Shown: positions 1 through 9,200 of the stretch, one piece after another
How the letters are laid out: each line of letters starts with the position of its first letter
Numbering within the stretch: the stretch's first letter is position 1
NCBI GenBank assembly: GCA_002390225.1
Contig: DGOW01000046.1
Location: 1 to 21,115, forward strand
Direction: 5' to 3'
Length of the DNA: 21,115 bases
DNA from: Gemmatimonadales bacterium UBA4456
GTDB lineage: Bacteria; Gemmatimonadota; Gemmatimonadetes; Longimicrobiales; Gaopeijiaceae
Translations under genes and position numbers: made by a program
The notes under the pieces: generated by a model
Seen by the model: the letters and a program-made list of their open reading frames with translations, nothing else
The model's database searches: none
Told to the model about the DNA's origin: nothing

Positions 1-325
1 CCGCCCGGGCCTTCCAGAAGCCGAGCAGGAGAAGGGGTGCGACCGCCTCCCGTCCTCCAGATCGGCCGCGAACTCTGACAATCCACTCCATGCCGTCATG
101 GTTCACGGTCGTCTCCTCGACCGGGATCGTATCGGAGGGCCCAGCATCCCCCAGCGCCCGCGCCGGCTCAGGCCGTCCGTCCCCCGCGCTAGAGCGGTGT
201 TCACCCGTTCGTCCGGGTCCGCCTCTACCGCGCCCCTGATCCGACCGCGCGCCCGAGGGACGCGCAGCAGCAGGTACCGGATCAGGCCGGGCCGATATCA
301 GGCTTTCTGACTCTCGATCGGACAT
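1..325 (-). CDS. Unrecognised protein, N-terminal part, cut by left window edge
   Basis: An ATG-started minus-strand frame stays open from position 325 to the left edge, giving 108 codons without a stop. The first 70 or so residues are rich in Gly, Arg, Pro and Ser and look disordered. They are followed by a more ordered stretch containing VNHDGMEWIVRVRGRSGG and then a hydrophobic PLLLLGFWKA segment at the cut edge. The change from low-complexity head to ordered body suggests the conserved domain lies mostly outside the window. I do not recognise the family. The true start could lie further downstream, for example at the Met of DGMEWIV, if the head is not translated. It follows priA by 179 bases in the same direction. 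No Shine-Dalgarno sequence is obvious before the ATG. Confidence that this is coding is moderate. Confidence 0.5.
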   Translation of the reverse strand, partial: MSDRESESLISARPDPVPAAARPSGARSDQGRGRGGPGRTGEHRSSAGDGRPEPARALGDAGPSDTIPVEETTVNHDGMEWIVRVRGRSGGREAVAPLLLLGFWKARA

Positions 326-504
326 CGGGCCAAGGTTGCAGGGGGACTGGTAGCTTCCCTTATTAGTTGCGCTTGCGTCCGACCAAGATAGCCCAACGAT
401 CGACCCAAGGCAGCCATGGCCGACGGACCTGAGGATGTACTTCTCCCGGGCAGTCGTGGTGCGTCGCACGATCACAGCGCCCACGTGGGACCGCCACTCC
501 TCGG
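326..504. other. Intergenic region between priA and the left-edge gene
   Basis: This 179-base stretch shows no convincing gene. It contains a perfect 10-bp palindrome CCCACGTGGG at 480-489 just after the priA stop. A weak promoter-like pair for the left-edge gene is present on the minus strand: TTGGTC at 381-386 and TAATAA at 360-365, 15 bases apart. The -10 match is poor, so this is only a suggestion. Confidence 0.25.
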
Positions 505-513
505 TCAGAGGAG
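497..513 (-). terminator. Short hairpin at the end of priA (weak terminator candidate)
   Basis: On the minus strand CTCCTC and GAGGAG form a perfect 6-bp stem with a five-base loop holding the priA stop codon. No run of T follows, so it does not meet the usual standard for an intrinsic terminator. It may be only a chance hairpin. Confidence 0.2.
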
Positions 514-3006
514 CGCAACAGGATCCCGATCGAGGGCGAGCCGGATATCCCCGGGTGGAAGCCGGTATCGTTCGACCAGAGCATGCGCCACAGCGCTGAG
601 AGCGCGGGGCGAATCCGAGCGTAGGATGAAGTGCCATCGCCACCGACCGTGCAGCTTCTCGATCGGCGCCGGAGCCGGTCCCACGAGTTCGACCTCCCCG
701 GAGGCGCCCGCACTGGCTCGCCTCACCAGGCCAGCGCGGATCCACGCCGTCGTATCTTCCGAGGCCCGAGCCAGGAGACGCTGATCGGGGCTGCTGAGTA
801 TGACGTTGATGATGCGCACGTGCGGCGGATAGATCGGGTGCTCCCGCTCCGCCAGTTCCCGAACCGCGAATGACTCGAAGTCATGAGTCACAGCAGCCCG
901 AACGGCGTAGTGGTCGGGCAGAGATGTCTGAATGATGACCTCACCCCCTAGCGCGCTTCGTCCTGCCCGGCCCGCAACCTGGCTCAGCAGCTGAAACGTG
1001 CGCTCACTCGCTCTGAAGTCGGGCAGGTGCATGCCGGTGTCCGCATTGACCACGCCGACCAGTGTCACGCGGGGGAAGTCGAGGCCCTTCGCGATCATTT
1101 GAGTGCCGAGCAGAATATCGATTTCACCGCTTCCCACGCGATCCAGAATTCGCTGGTGAGCCCACTTCCCGGACGTCGTATCAACGTCCATGCGCGCCAG
1201 TCGGGCTTCAGGGAACGTCTCGATTGCAATCCGCTCGACCTGCTCCGTCCCCAGTCCGCGGAAGGAGAGGTCCGACGAACCGCATCGAACACAGCGTGAG
1301 GGAGCCGGTGCCTCGAAACGACAGTGATGGCACACAATGCGCTGCGTCGTTCGATGATAGGTGAGCGAGATCGAACAATTCTCACACTGCTCAACCTCTC
1401 CACACTCGCGGCACTGCACGAAGGCCGAGTAACCCCTCCGGTTCAGCAGAAGGATGACCTGCTCCGACCGGGCGAGCCGTATGTCGATCTCGGTAACGAG
1501 ATCCGTGGTGAGAACACCGCCCCCACGGATCGAACCACTGGATCCGGAATTCGTCGTCACATTCGCTCCCGAGGCCTTCTTCCCTTTCTTCCGTTCCGAG
1601 CGCAGATCGATCACGCGAACCTCAGGAAGCCGACCACCTCCTGCGCGCTCAGGCAGAAGGAGACGTCTGAACTTGCCCAGCGACGAGTTGTGCCATGACT
1701 CGAGTGACGGCGTTGCACTTCCCAGAACACAGACCGCCTTGTGAGCCCGGGCTCGGACGACGGCAAGATCCCGAGCGTGGTAGCGCGGAGCCTCAGACTG
1801 CTTGTAACTGCCGTCGTGTTCCTCGTCCACCACCACGACGCCGATGTTCTGAAGGGGCGCGAAGAGCGCCGATCGTGCGCCCACCGCAATCCGGCGCTCG
1901 CCTCGACGCAGGAGCCGCCACGCGTCATACCGCTCGCCGGACGAAAGCCCCGAATGAAGTACGGCCACCTCGTCTCCGAAGTGTGCGCGAAATCGTGACA
2001 CGGTCTGCGGTGTCAGCGAGATCTCCGGTACGAGGACAATCGCCGTTCGACCGCGAGCCAGAGCTTCCCGCAGCAGCTCGATGTAGACCAGCGTCTTACC
2101 CGAGCCAGTGATGCCCTGCAGTAGGAAGGGGCCCGGCTGTGGGTCATCAAGCGCTGCGATGAGTGCGTCGAGTGCCACCTGCTGATCTGCGGTCGGCGTC
2201 AGGTCCGGCGGCGGCTCTGGCGAAGCCCCAGAGAAAGGATCTCGTATCTCCTCCTCGTCGGTGACATCGACCAGCCCTTTCTTCTCGAGCTCCGATACGA
2301 CCCCCCGACTGAAGCTTCCTTCTCCCGTGAGACGAGCCAGTTCCACAGAGCCGCCCGATGCCTCGATGAACGCATATGCCTCCTTCTGGCGAACCGCACG
2401 TCCGAACGCCTCGTCCCGCTCCAGCAGATTCTGGAGCGCCCGTGTGATACGAACTGTCCGTCGTGTCTTCACGGAAGGAGCGGGTGGAGCAACGGTCTCG
2501 TGCATAATGACACCTGACGCCATCAGAGATCGGACTTCGGGCCAGATCGATCCCATGCCGAGAGCTTTTCTAGCCGTCCGGACTCGCTGCGGACCTTTGT
2601 GGTCGGTCAGCCAGGCAAGAAGCCGTGCCTCCCGGGCACGCAGGTTGTTCGCGAGCACTCCTGTCGGCGCCAGATAGTCACGGGAGACGTCCGACAGAAC
2701 CGCAGGCATCGCGGCCCGGATCGCGATCCCGAGTGGCGTTACATAGTAGGAGGCCATCCAGCCGCACAGCTCGAGCAGGTCGGCCGGGACCGAGGGGGTG
2801 TCCTCGAGGATGTCCAGCACCGACTTGACCTTCTCGACATCCGGGTCGGGCGGACCACCCGTGACCCACCCGATACGCTCTTCGCGCCGAAAGGGCACGA
2901 GCACACGGGTGCCGGGCTTCGGAGCCTCACCCTGGACTGCGTAGGTGAAGGTGCGATAGATGGGAAGTGGAAGCGCGACCTCGACGCGCGAGCGCCCTCC
3001 CGTCAA
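505..3006 (-). CDS. priA: Primosomal protein N' (replication restart helicase PriA)
   Basis: PriA is a superfamily 2 3'-to-5' DNA helicase that recognises stalled forks and loads the replicative helicase. The 833-residue product has the N-terminal 3'-end DNA-binding region (VEVALPLPIYRTFTY near residues 8-22). Walker A GITGSGKT is at about 298-305 and the DEEH box at about 394-397. Eight zinc-binding cysteines form four CxxC pairs between about 532 and 575. The C-terminal helicase lobe contains LLGTQMIAKGLDFP and VAGRAGR. It is about 100 residues longer than E. coli PriA; part of this is a Lys/Ser/Gly-rich insert at about 472-498. The start is TTG, and its last two bases begin the TGA stop of the upstream M24 gene (TTGA overlap), which suggests translational coupling. 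No other start fits before the conserved N-terminus. Confidence 0.97.
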   Translation of the reverse strand: MTGGRSRVEVALPLPIYRTFTYAVQGEAPKPGTRVLVPFRREERIGWVTGGPPDPDVEKVKSVLDILEDTPSVPADLLELCGWMASYYVTPLGIAIRAAMPAVLSDVSRDYLAPTGVLANNLRAREARLLAWLTDHKGPQRVRTARKALGMGSIWPEVRSLMASGVIMHETVAPPAPSVKTRRTVRITRALQNLLERDEAFGRAVRQKEAYAFIEASGGSVELARLTGEGSFSRGVVSELEKKGLVDVTDEEEIRDPFSGASPEPPPDLTPTADQQVALDALIAALDDPQPGPFLLQGITGSGKTLVYIELLREALARGRTAIVLVPEISLTPQTVSRFRAHFGDEVAVLHSGLSSGERYDAWRLLRRGERRIAVGARSALFAPLQNIGVVVVDEEHDGSYKQSEAPRYHARDLAVVRARAHKAVCVLGSATPSLESWHNSSLGKFRRLLLPERAGGGRLPEVRVIDLRSERKKGKKASGANVTTNSGSSGSIRGGGVLTTDLVTEIDIRLARSEQVILLLNRRGYSAFVQCRECGEVEQCENCSISLTYHRTTQRIVCHHCRFEAPAPSRCVRCGSSDLSFRGLGTEQVERIAIETFPEARLARMDVDTTSGKWAHQRILDRVGSGEIDILLGTQMIAKGLDFPRVTLVGVVNADTGMHLPDFRASERTFQLLSQVAGRAGRSALGGEVIIQTSLPDHYAVRAAVTHDFESFAVRELAEREHPIYPPHVRIINVILSSPDQRLLARASEDTTAWIRAGLVRRASAGASGEVELVGPAPAPIEKLHGRWRWHFILRSDSPRALSAVAHALVERYRLPPGDIRLALDRDPVALL

Positions 3007-4196
3007 TCGTCGAGCAGCGTGAAGATCTCGGTCTGATATCCCTCAGGCGTGATCTCAGGCCCCTCAGGACCCCAGTAGACGTTGACCTCGCTTCGTACTC
3101 CGATGTCGTCCGTGATGTAGATCCCCGGCTCCACCGAGAACGCTACCCCGGGCAGCAGCTTCCGCTCGTCCCGGCTCTCGAGATTGTCGAGGTTGGGACC
3201 GCTGCCATGAAGGTCGATATCAATCGAGTGCCCCGTGCGGTGGACGAAGAACTCACCATAACCACGATCAGTGATGACCCCGCGCGAGACGTCGTCCACC
3301 TCGAGCCCCATCACGTCCTCGCCAGCCTCAAAGCGTGTACGCAGGAAGTCGAGCGCGGCATCGCGAGCGTCGCGGACAGCCTCCCAGATCTCCTGAGTTC
3401 GATCATCGACCTCCGGTGCCATGATTCCCATCCACGTCTGGTCCGCAGCGACGGAGCCGGCGAACGCACCCCATAAATCGATGAGAAGCAGATCGCCACG
3501 TTTGATCGTCTCACCCTCTCCGACCGGAGCGTAGTGGGAGTCAGATGCGCGCGGCCCGATCGCTACGATGCATGAAACCTGATCCACCAGCCCGTGCGAC
3601 TGTAGCTGTTCGATGATCCACGCCGACAACATGCCCTCGCTCGTAGGCGTACCAGACCGAATCGCATCGGCGGCACGCGCGAAGGCGGCCCGGGCAACAG
3701 CTTTGACGATCACCGAAGCACGCCGATGGGCGTCGAGCTGGCTCGAAGACAGAACGGAGTGGAACGCAGACACCAGGTCCCCCGAGGAAGCGATTTCTAC
3801 GCCGTGCTGGAGTAGCAGGCCCGCGATGCCCGCCGGTACATAGTCCAGTGTGGGGACCGCGGCGCCAGGCGACACCTCCATCGCAAGCCGAGCCCGGTTC
3901 TCGACCAGTACTCCGAGCTTCTCCTCCATGTCGCGCCACCCTGAGTAGCTTTGCCGGGCAAACGGCCAGTGACGCCACGAAGACGCCTCGATCGCGTGGA
4001 TCATGGCGACGGGCTCGCCCTCGGCCGGGATGAGCACGAAGGCCCGGCGCGTGGTCTTCCCCAATCCGAGCAACGCCACAGGAATCGGGTTGATATGGTG
4101 AAACTCATAAAGGAGCCAGCCATCCAGTCCCTGCTCACGCAGCGCAGCCTGAACTCGGTTGATGCCGTCCTGGGTGCAGAGGAGTGCGTCGCTCAC
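3003..4196 (-). CDS. M24-family metallopeptidase (Xaa-Pro aminopeptidase-like)
   Basis: A 397-residue 'pita-bread' fold peptidase of family M24, which usually removes N-terminal residues next to proline using two metal ions. A creatinase-type N-terminal domain (about 1-150) precedes the catalytic domain. All five expected metal ligands are visible: Asp240 in LLIDLWG, Asp252 in AADQTW, His323 in RTGHSID, Glu356 in FSVEPGIY and Glu370 in VRSEVNVY. The protein has no signal peptide and is probably cytoplasmic. It starts with GTG five bases after the stop of the methyltransferase gene, whose last codons supply a GAGGAAGAG ribosome-binding stretch. Its TGA stop overlaps the priA start. Proline dipeptidase, aminopeptidase P or a creatinase relative are all possible, since the sequence does not settle the substrate. 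Confidence 0.9.
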   Translation of the reverse strand: MSDALLCTQDGINRVQAALREQGLDGWLLYEFHHINPIPVALLGLGKTTRRAFVLIPAEGEPVAMIHAIEASSWRHWPFARQSYSGWRDMEEKLGVLVENRARLAMEVSPGAAVPTLDYVPAGIAGLLLQHGVEIASSGDLVSAFHSVLSSSQLDAHRRASVIVKAVARAAFARAADAIRSGTPTSEGMLSAWIIEQLQSHGLVDQVSCIVAIGPRASDSHYAPVGEGETIKRGDLLLIDLWGAFAGSVAADQTWMGIMAPEVDDRTQEIWEAVRDARDAALDFLRTRFEAGEDVMGLEVDDVSRGVITDRGYGEFFVHRTGHSIDIDLHGSGPNLDNLESRDERKLLPGVAFSVEPGIYITDDIGVRSEVNVYWGPEGPEITPEGYQTEIFTLLDD

Positions 4197-4201
4197 GTCT
4201 C

Positions 4202-5221
4202 TTACTCTTCCTCGCGGGCAGGCACGTCTCCGAAGAGCGGCAGCCCGGCAGTCTCGGGTTTATTGTCTTGTTCCTGGTGCGCTGGCGCGTCTTCCTCCGC
4301 TGACGCGCCCACTCGGGCTTCGCCTTCGACAGCCTCCGTCGCCAGGCCTGTCTTGCCGAGATCGGCTGAGTCCTTCTCCTCAGCGCCCGAGGCGTCACCT
4401 CCGACCTTTCGCCCACGAAACAGGTCCAGCCCCAGAATTCGCTCGTTGGTCAGCAGCTTGTGGAGTTCGCTCTCGCGGGAGAGCGCCGTGCTCACACCTC
4501 GGAGTCCCCAACGCTGCCATGCTCGGCGCAGAATGGAGAGCCGCTCAGCCAGGGTGAAGATTTCCCTGAAATCAGCGAACGGCTTCACAGCCTCTGAACG
4601 GAACGCCGTCTCCTCATCGGACCAGTCCTCCACCTGCACATCCTCGACACCCGCCTCCCGAAGCATCCGTCTCCACTCGACGACCATCATCGGCCGGGCA
4701 CCCAGATGCTCGGAAAGGATCGTCCGGCGTGTCTCGTCGACCGGAGCTTTCCAGACGAGCTGAACGAGCACCACGAAACCGCCGGGCTTCGTGACCCGCA
4801 CCAGCTCACGCACCGCCTCTTCCGGTTCGCAGTGATTAGCGAGCGCAATCTCGCCGATGGCGATGTCGAAGATATCGTCCCGGTATGGGAGTCGGTCCGA
4901 ACGACCTGACTGAAATTGCAGTCGATCACCCGCGCCCAGCTCTCGGCTCCACGAATCGGCCTGCTCGACCATCGACGGGTCGATCTCGACACCCGACGCG
5001 GTCACACCGAACTCCGTCACGAAGTACTCGAGCGGGACGCCTTTGCCGGAGGCCACATCGAGAACCTCGAGTCCGGGACCCATCTCCGTCAGAAGCGCGA
5101 TCTGCCGGTAGAGTTCCTCACTGCCAGGCAGAAAAAGCCGCCTCGAGCTGAGCCTCACCAGATCCAGCATGGAGGGGACCGCCGGAGCGTAGGGGGGATC
5201 CCCCGTCTCAGTGGAATGCAT
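4202..5221 (-). CDS. Class I SAM-dependent methyltransferase with acidic C-terminal tail
   Basis: The product (339 residues from the chosen ATG) has a Rossmann-type methyltransferase core. The SAM-binding motif I is VLDVASGKGVPLEYF (about 53-67). An acidic motif II ending in GVEIDPSMV follows, and a later strand/loop is GEIALANHCEPEEAVREL with VTKPGGFVVLVQLVW. This pattern matches small-molecule methyltransferases of the Methyltransf_11/25 type. The substrate cannot be read from the sequence. The last 70 or so residues are rich in Glu, Asp, Ala and Gly, look disordered, and end in AREEE. The start is uncertain: a TTG at 5257 preceded by AGG, the ATG at 5221 chosen here, and an ATG at 5170 are all in frame and none has a strong ribosome-binding site. 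It sits between the amidohydrolase and M24 genes with short gaps, probably in one operon. Confidence 0.82.
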   Translation of the reverse strand: MHSTETGDPPYAPAVPSMLDLVRLSSRRLFLPGSEELYRQIALLTEMGPGLEVLDVASGKGVPLEYFVTEFGVTASGVEIDPSMVEQADSWSRELGAGDRLQFQSGRSDRLPYRDDIFDIAIGEIALANHCEPEEAVRELVRVTKPGGFVVLVQLVWKAPVDETRRTILSEHLGARPMMVVEWRRMLREAGVEDVQVEDWSDEETAFRSEAVKPFADFREIFTLAERLSILRRAWQRWGLRGVSTALSRESELHKLLTNERILGLDLFRGRKVGGDASGAEEKDSADLGKTGLATEAVEGEARVGASAEEDAPAHQEQDNKPETAGLPLFGDVPAREEE

Positions 5222-5264
5222 GGGTATGAAAGGTATGGACCGAGATGCCCGGGGCAACGCGAGC

Positions 5265-6245
5265 CTAGCCCTCTGTGCCGCTCAGACCCGCGAGCGCCCG
5301 GATGAGCGCCACGGCCCCCAAGCCAAGGCGCTTGGGATCGTAGCCACCCTCCAGCAGGCCGACGACACGGCCATCGCATGGCGAGGCAGATATCTCGATG
5401 ACCTGGCGCGTCATCCAGTGAATGTCACTCGGTTCGAGCAGGAAACCCCCTAGGGGATCCCCCGCCATGCAATCGAAACCTGCCGACATCAACACGAAGT
5501 CGGGCGTGAAGCGCTCAGAGACCTCGTCCAGCGTCCGTCTGAACACGTCCCGATACGACGCCGCGCTCGTTCCCGCCGGAAGGGGCACGTTCAGCGTAGC
5601 GCCTTGCCCAGAACCGGTCCCCGTTTCGTTCGCCCCGCCCGTGCCGGGGTAGTGAGGTGCCTGGTGAAGGGAGACGAAGAAGACGCTCCCATCATCGTAA
5701 AAGACGTCATGGGTGCCGTTCCCGTGGTGGACATCCCAGTCGATGATCAAGACACGCTCGGCCCGACCCGTCGTCTGAAGCCATCGGGCTGCGACCGCGA
5801 TGTTATTGAACAGGCAGAAGCCCATTGCTCGGTCCGGAGTGGCATGGTGCCCGGGCGGGCGTGTGGCGACGAATGCATTGGCGATCTCGCCGTCCGCGAC
5901 AGCCCGCGCCGCTGCGATCGCCGTACCTGCACTTCCCAGCGCAGCCTCCCAAGAGGCGGAGGAGACTTTCGTGTCCTGATCGACGGACTCGATACGTTCC
6001 GACGTCTCCGCCCGCTCACACACAGCGCGTATCGCGTCGATGTGCGCCTCGGAGTGGACACGCAAGAGGTCTTCACGCGTCGCCTCTCCGCTTGACATCT
6101 GCTCGACGTGGCCGTGCAGCGTCAGCAGGTCCTTTCCGACCGTCGACGCCAAGGCGCGCAGGCGGCCCTGATGTTCAGGGTGCCCCCATCCAGTGTCGTG
6201 CAGTGGTGATGCCGGATGAAGGTAGAAGCCGGTCATCGAGCTCAT
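5265..6245 (-). CDS. Histone deacetylase-family amidohydrolase
   Basis: A 326-residue zinc amidohydrolase of the arginase/deacetylase fold, related to class II histone deacetylases, acetoin-utilisation protein AcuC and acetylpolyamine amidohydrolases. Bacterial members remove acetyl groups from lysines or small amines. Diagnostic motifs are HPEHQGRLRA near 22-31, RPPGHHA with the paired His133/His134, DWDVHHGNGT with zinc ligands Asp171 and His173, SAGFDCMAGDPLGG with the third ligand Asp258, and LLEGGYD with the transition-state Tyr302. All catalytic residues are present, so it should be active. There is no signal peptide. The ATG at 6245 is preceded by GAGAG seven bases upstream; Met4 is an alternative start. 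It follows carB by 18 bases and leads into the methyltransferase. Whether it acts on proteins or polyamines cannot be decided here. Confidence 0.92.
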   Translation of the reverse strand: MSSMTGFYLHPASPLHDTGWGHPEHQGRLRALASTVGKDLLTLHGHVEQMSSGEATREDLLRVHSEAHIDAIRAVCERAETSERIESVDQDTKVSSASWEAALGSAGTAIAAARAVADGEIANAFVATRPPGHHATPDRAMGFCLFNNIAVAARWLQTTGRAERVLIIDWDVHHGNGTHDVFYDDGSVFFVSLHQAPHYPGTGGANETGTGSGQGATLNVPLPAGTSAASYRDVFRRTLDEVSERFTPDFVLMSAGFDCMAGDPLGGFLLEPSDIHWMTRQVIEISASPCDGRVVGLLEGGYDPKRLGLGAVALIRALAGLSGTEG

Positions 6246-6263
6246 GGGCCGACTCTCAGAACG

Positions 6264-9200
6264 TCATGCGGGCGGATCGACAGGCTGGATCGACGCGATG
6301 CGTTCCTGAAGAGATCGGACCTCGCGACGCGTCGTGCGGAGAGCAATCAACGCATCCACCGCTGCAGTCGTCGCAGACATCGTTGTCAGGTAGGGCACGC
6401 CGTACGTGATCGCCGCACGCCGCATCGCGTAGTCATCGTACTGCGACTGCTTGCCCAGTGGCGTGTTGATCAGGAGGGCGATGTCTCCGGTTACGATGTG
6501 GTCGACGATGTTTGGCCTTCCTTCATTGACCTTGTACACCATCTCCACAGGCACGCCGAGTCGGGTCAGATACTGATGCATCCCTCGGGTCGCCATCAGC
6601 TCGAAGCCGAGATCGCGAAGCCGTCGCAGCATCGGTGTGACCGTCTCTCGATCGCGCTCATTCACGGTGACGATGACCCGACCCGATTCAGGCAGGACAT
6701 TCCCGGCCGAGACCTGCGCCTTCGCGAACGCCATACCGTACGAGTCGTCGAAGCCCATGACCTCTCCGGTCGAGCGCATCTCCGGACCGAGCAGAACATC
6801 GACGTCGAAACGATTGAACGGGAAGGCAGCCTCTTTCACCGCGACCCCGGGGACCGGCGGCTCTTCCGGAACATCCAGGTCCGTCAGGCGCTCGCCGACC
6901 ATCACACGAGATGCGAGGCGAGCAAGCGGAACCCCCGTGGCCTTGCTCACGAACGGAATCGTTCGCGACGCCCGGGGATTCACCTCGAGTACGTACACGA
7001 CGCCGTCCCGGATGGCGTACTGGACGTTCATGAGTCCGACGACGCCGAGTTCGAGGGCAAACTTCCGGGTCAGGTGCCGGATCTCGTCCAGTGAGTCACC
7101 CGAGAGAAGGTAAGGGGGCAGTACGCACGCCGAGTCACCCGAGTGCACCCCCGCGTCCTCGATATGCTGCATGATGCCTCCGATCACCACGTCGGTGCCA
7201 TCGCACAGGCAGTCCACATCCGCCTCGAACGCGTCCTCCAGGAAGCTGTCGATCAGAACGGGGTGGTCAGGGGAAGCCTTAGCGGCCTCCTCGAAGTAAC
7301 GCCGGAGTGAGGGCTCGTCGTACACGATCCGCATCGCACGACCGCCGAGTACATAGCTTGGGCGCACGAGCACGGGGAATCCGATCTCGGCGGCGACCTT
7401 GAGCGCCTCTTCCTCCGAGGTCGCCATACCGTTGTCCGGCGTCCGGGCCCCGATCGCGCGGCACACTGCATCGAATCGATCCCGATCCTCGGCGCGATCA
7501 ATCGCATCGACCGGCGTGCCGAGCACCGGCGCACCGAACGCCTCGATGCCATGCGCGAGGTTGAGTGGCGTCTGCCCACCAAGCTGCACAATCACACCCT
7601 TGGGCTGCTCGAGGTACAGAATCTCGAGTACGTCCTCGAGAGTGAGCGGCTCGAAGTACAACTTGTCGCTCACGTCGAAGTCGGTCGACACCGTCTCCGG
7701 GTTCGAGTTCACCATGATGGTCTCGTACCCGGCCTCTCGGAGTGCCAGCACCGCCTGCACACAGCAGTAGTCGAACTCGATCCCCTGACCGATCCGGTTC
7801 GGACCACTTCCGAGAATGACCACCTTCTCGCGATCCGAGCGCTCAGATTCCGTCTCCGTCTCGTAGGACGAATAGAAGTACGGCGTCTGCGCAGGGAACT
7901 CACCGGCGCACGTATCCACGACATTGTAGGTCGGGTGGATATCCCACCCCCAACGGCGTTCACGAACCGAAGCCTCGTCTTCTCCCCGAAGCTCCCCGAG
8001 CTGGCGGTCACTGAAGCCCTCCCGCTTCATCCCGTGGGTCAGCTCCGGGGTGACCTCTGGAGCCTCTGCGTATCTGCGCTCCCACTCGATGATCTGAAGA
8101 AACTGGTCGAGGAACCATCGGTCGATCTTCGTTGACTCGAAGACCTCGTCGATCGTCAGCCCCGCCTCGAGCGCCCGCTTGATCTGGAATGGCCGGTTCG
8201 CAGTCGGCCTGCGGAGCGCGGCAAGCAGCGAACTCACATCCTCTTCCTCGAGTCCGTCGTCTTTCAATTCATCGCCGACGACCCAACCGTAACGATCGGT
8301 CTCGAGTCCGCGGAACCCCTTTTGCCATGCACTCCGGAAGGTGCGGCCAATGGCCATCACCTCACCGACGGACTTCATCTGAACACCGAGTGTGTCGTCG
8401 ACCTCGGAGAACTTCTCGAACGCGAAGCGGGGAATCTTCACAACCGTGTAATCGAGCACCGGCTCGAACGAGGCTGGCGTCGTCTCCGTGATGTCGTTCG
8501 GCAGTTCATGCAGCCGGTATCCAACCGCGAGCTTCGCGCCCACACGTGCGATCGGGAAGCCGGTCGCCTTCGATGCGAGGGCCGACGAGCGAGAGACTCG
8601 CGGGTTCATTTCGATGACCACCATCTCACCGTCATCGGGATTTACCGCAAACTGCACGTTGCATCCGCCAGCCTCGACTCCGATTTCACGGATGATCGCG
8701 ATCGAGGCGTCACGCATCTCCTGATACTCGACGTCCGTGAGTGTCTGAGCGGGGGCCACGGTGATCGAGTCCCCGGTGTGTACACCCATGGGATCGATGT
8801 TCTCGATCGAGCAGATGATGATGACGTTGTCGACGCCGTCTCGAACGACCTCGAGCTCGTACTCCTTCCAGCCCAGGATCGAACGGTCGATGAGCACCTC
8901 GGTGATCGGTGATGCATCGAGCCCCTTTCGTACCTGAACCGCGAACTCCTCCCGATTGTACGCGATGCCACCCCCGGTGCCTCCGAGCGTATAGGACGGT
9001 CGGATGATGGCCGGATAATGTGTGGACTCAACGATCGCGAAGGCTTCCTCGAGCGTTCCGGCGAAGCCGCCAGTCGTCACCTTGAGACCAATGCGTTCCA
9101 TCGCTTCCGCGAACTGTTCACGGTCCTCGGCCATTTCGATGGAGCGCTCGTTGGCACCGATCAGTTCGACACCGTGCTTCTCGAGAATGCCAGCACGGTG

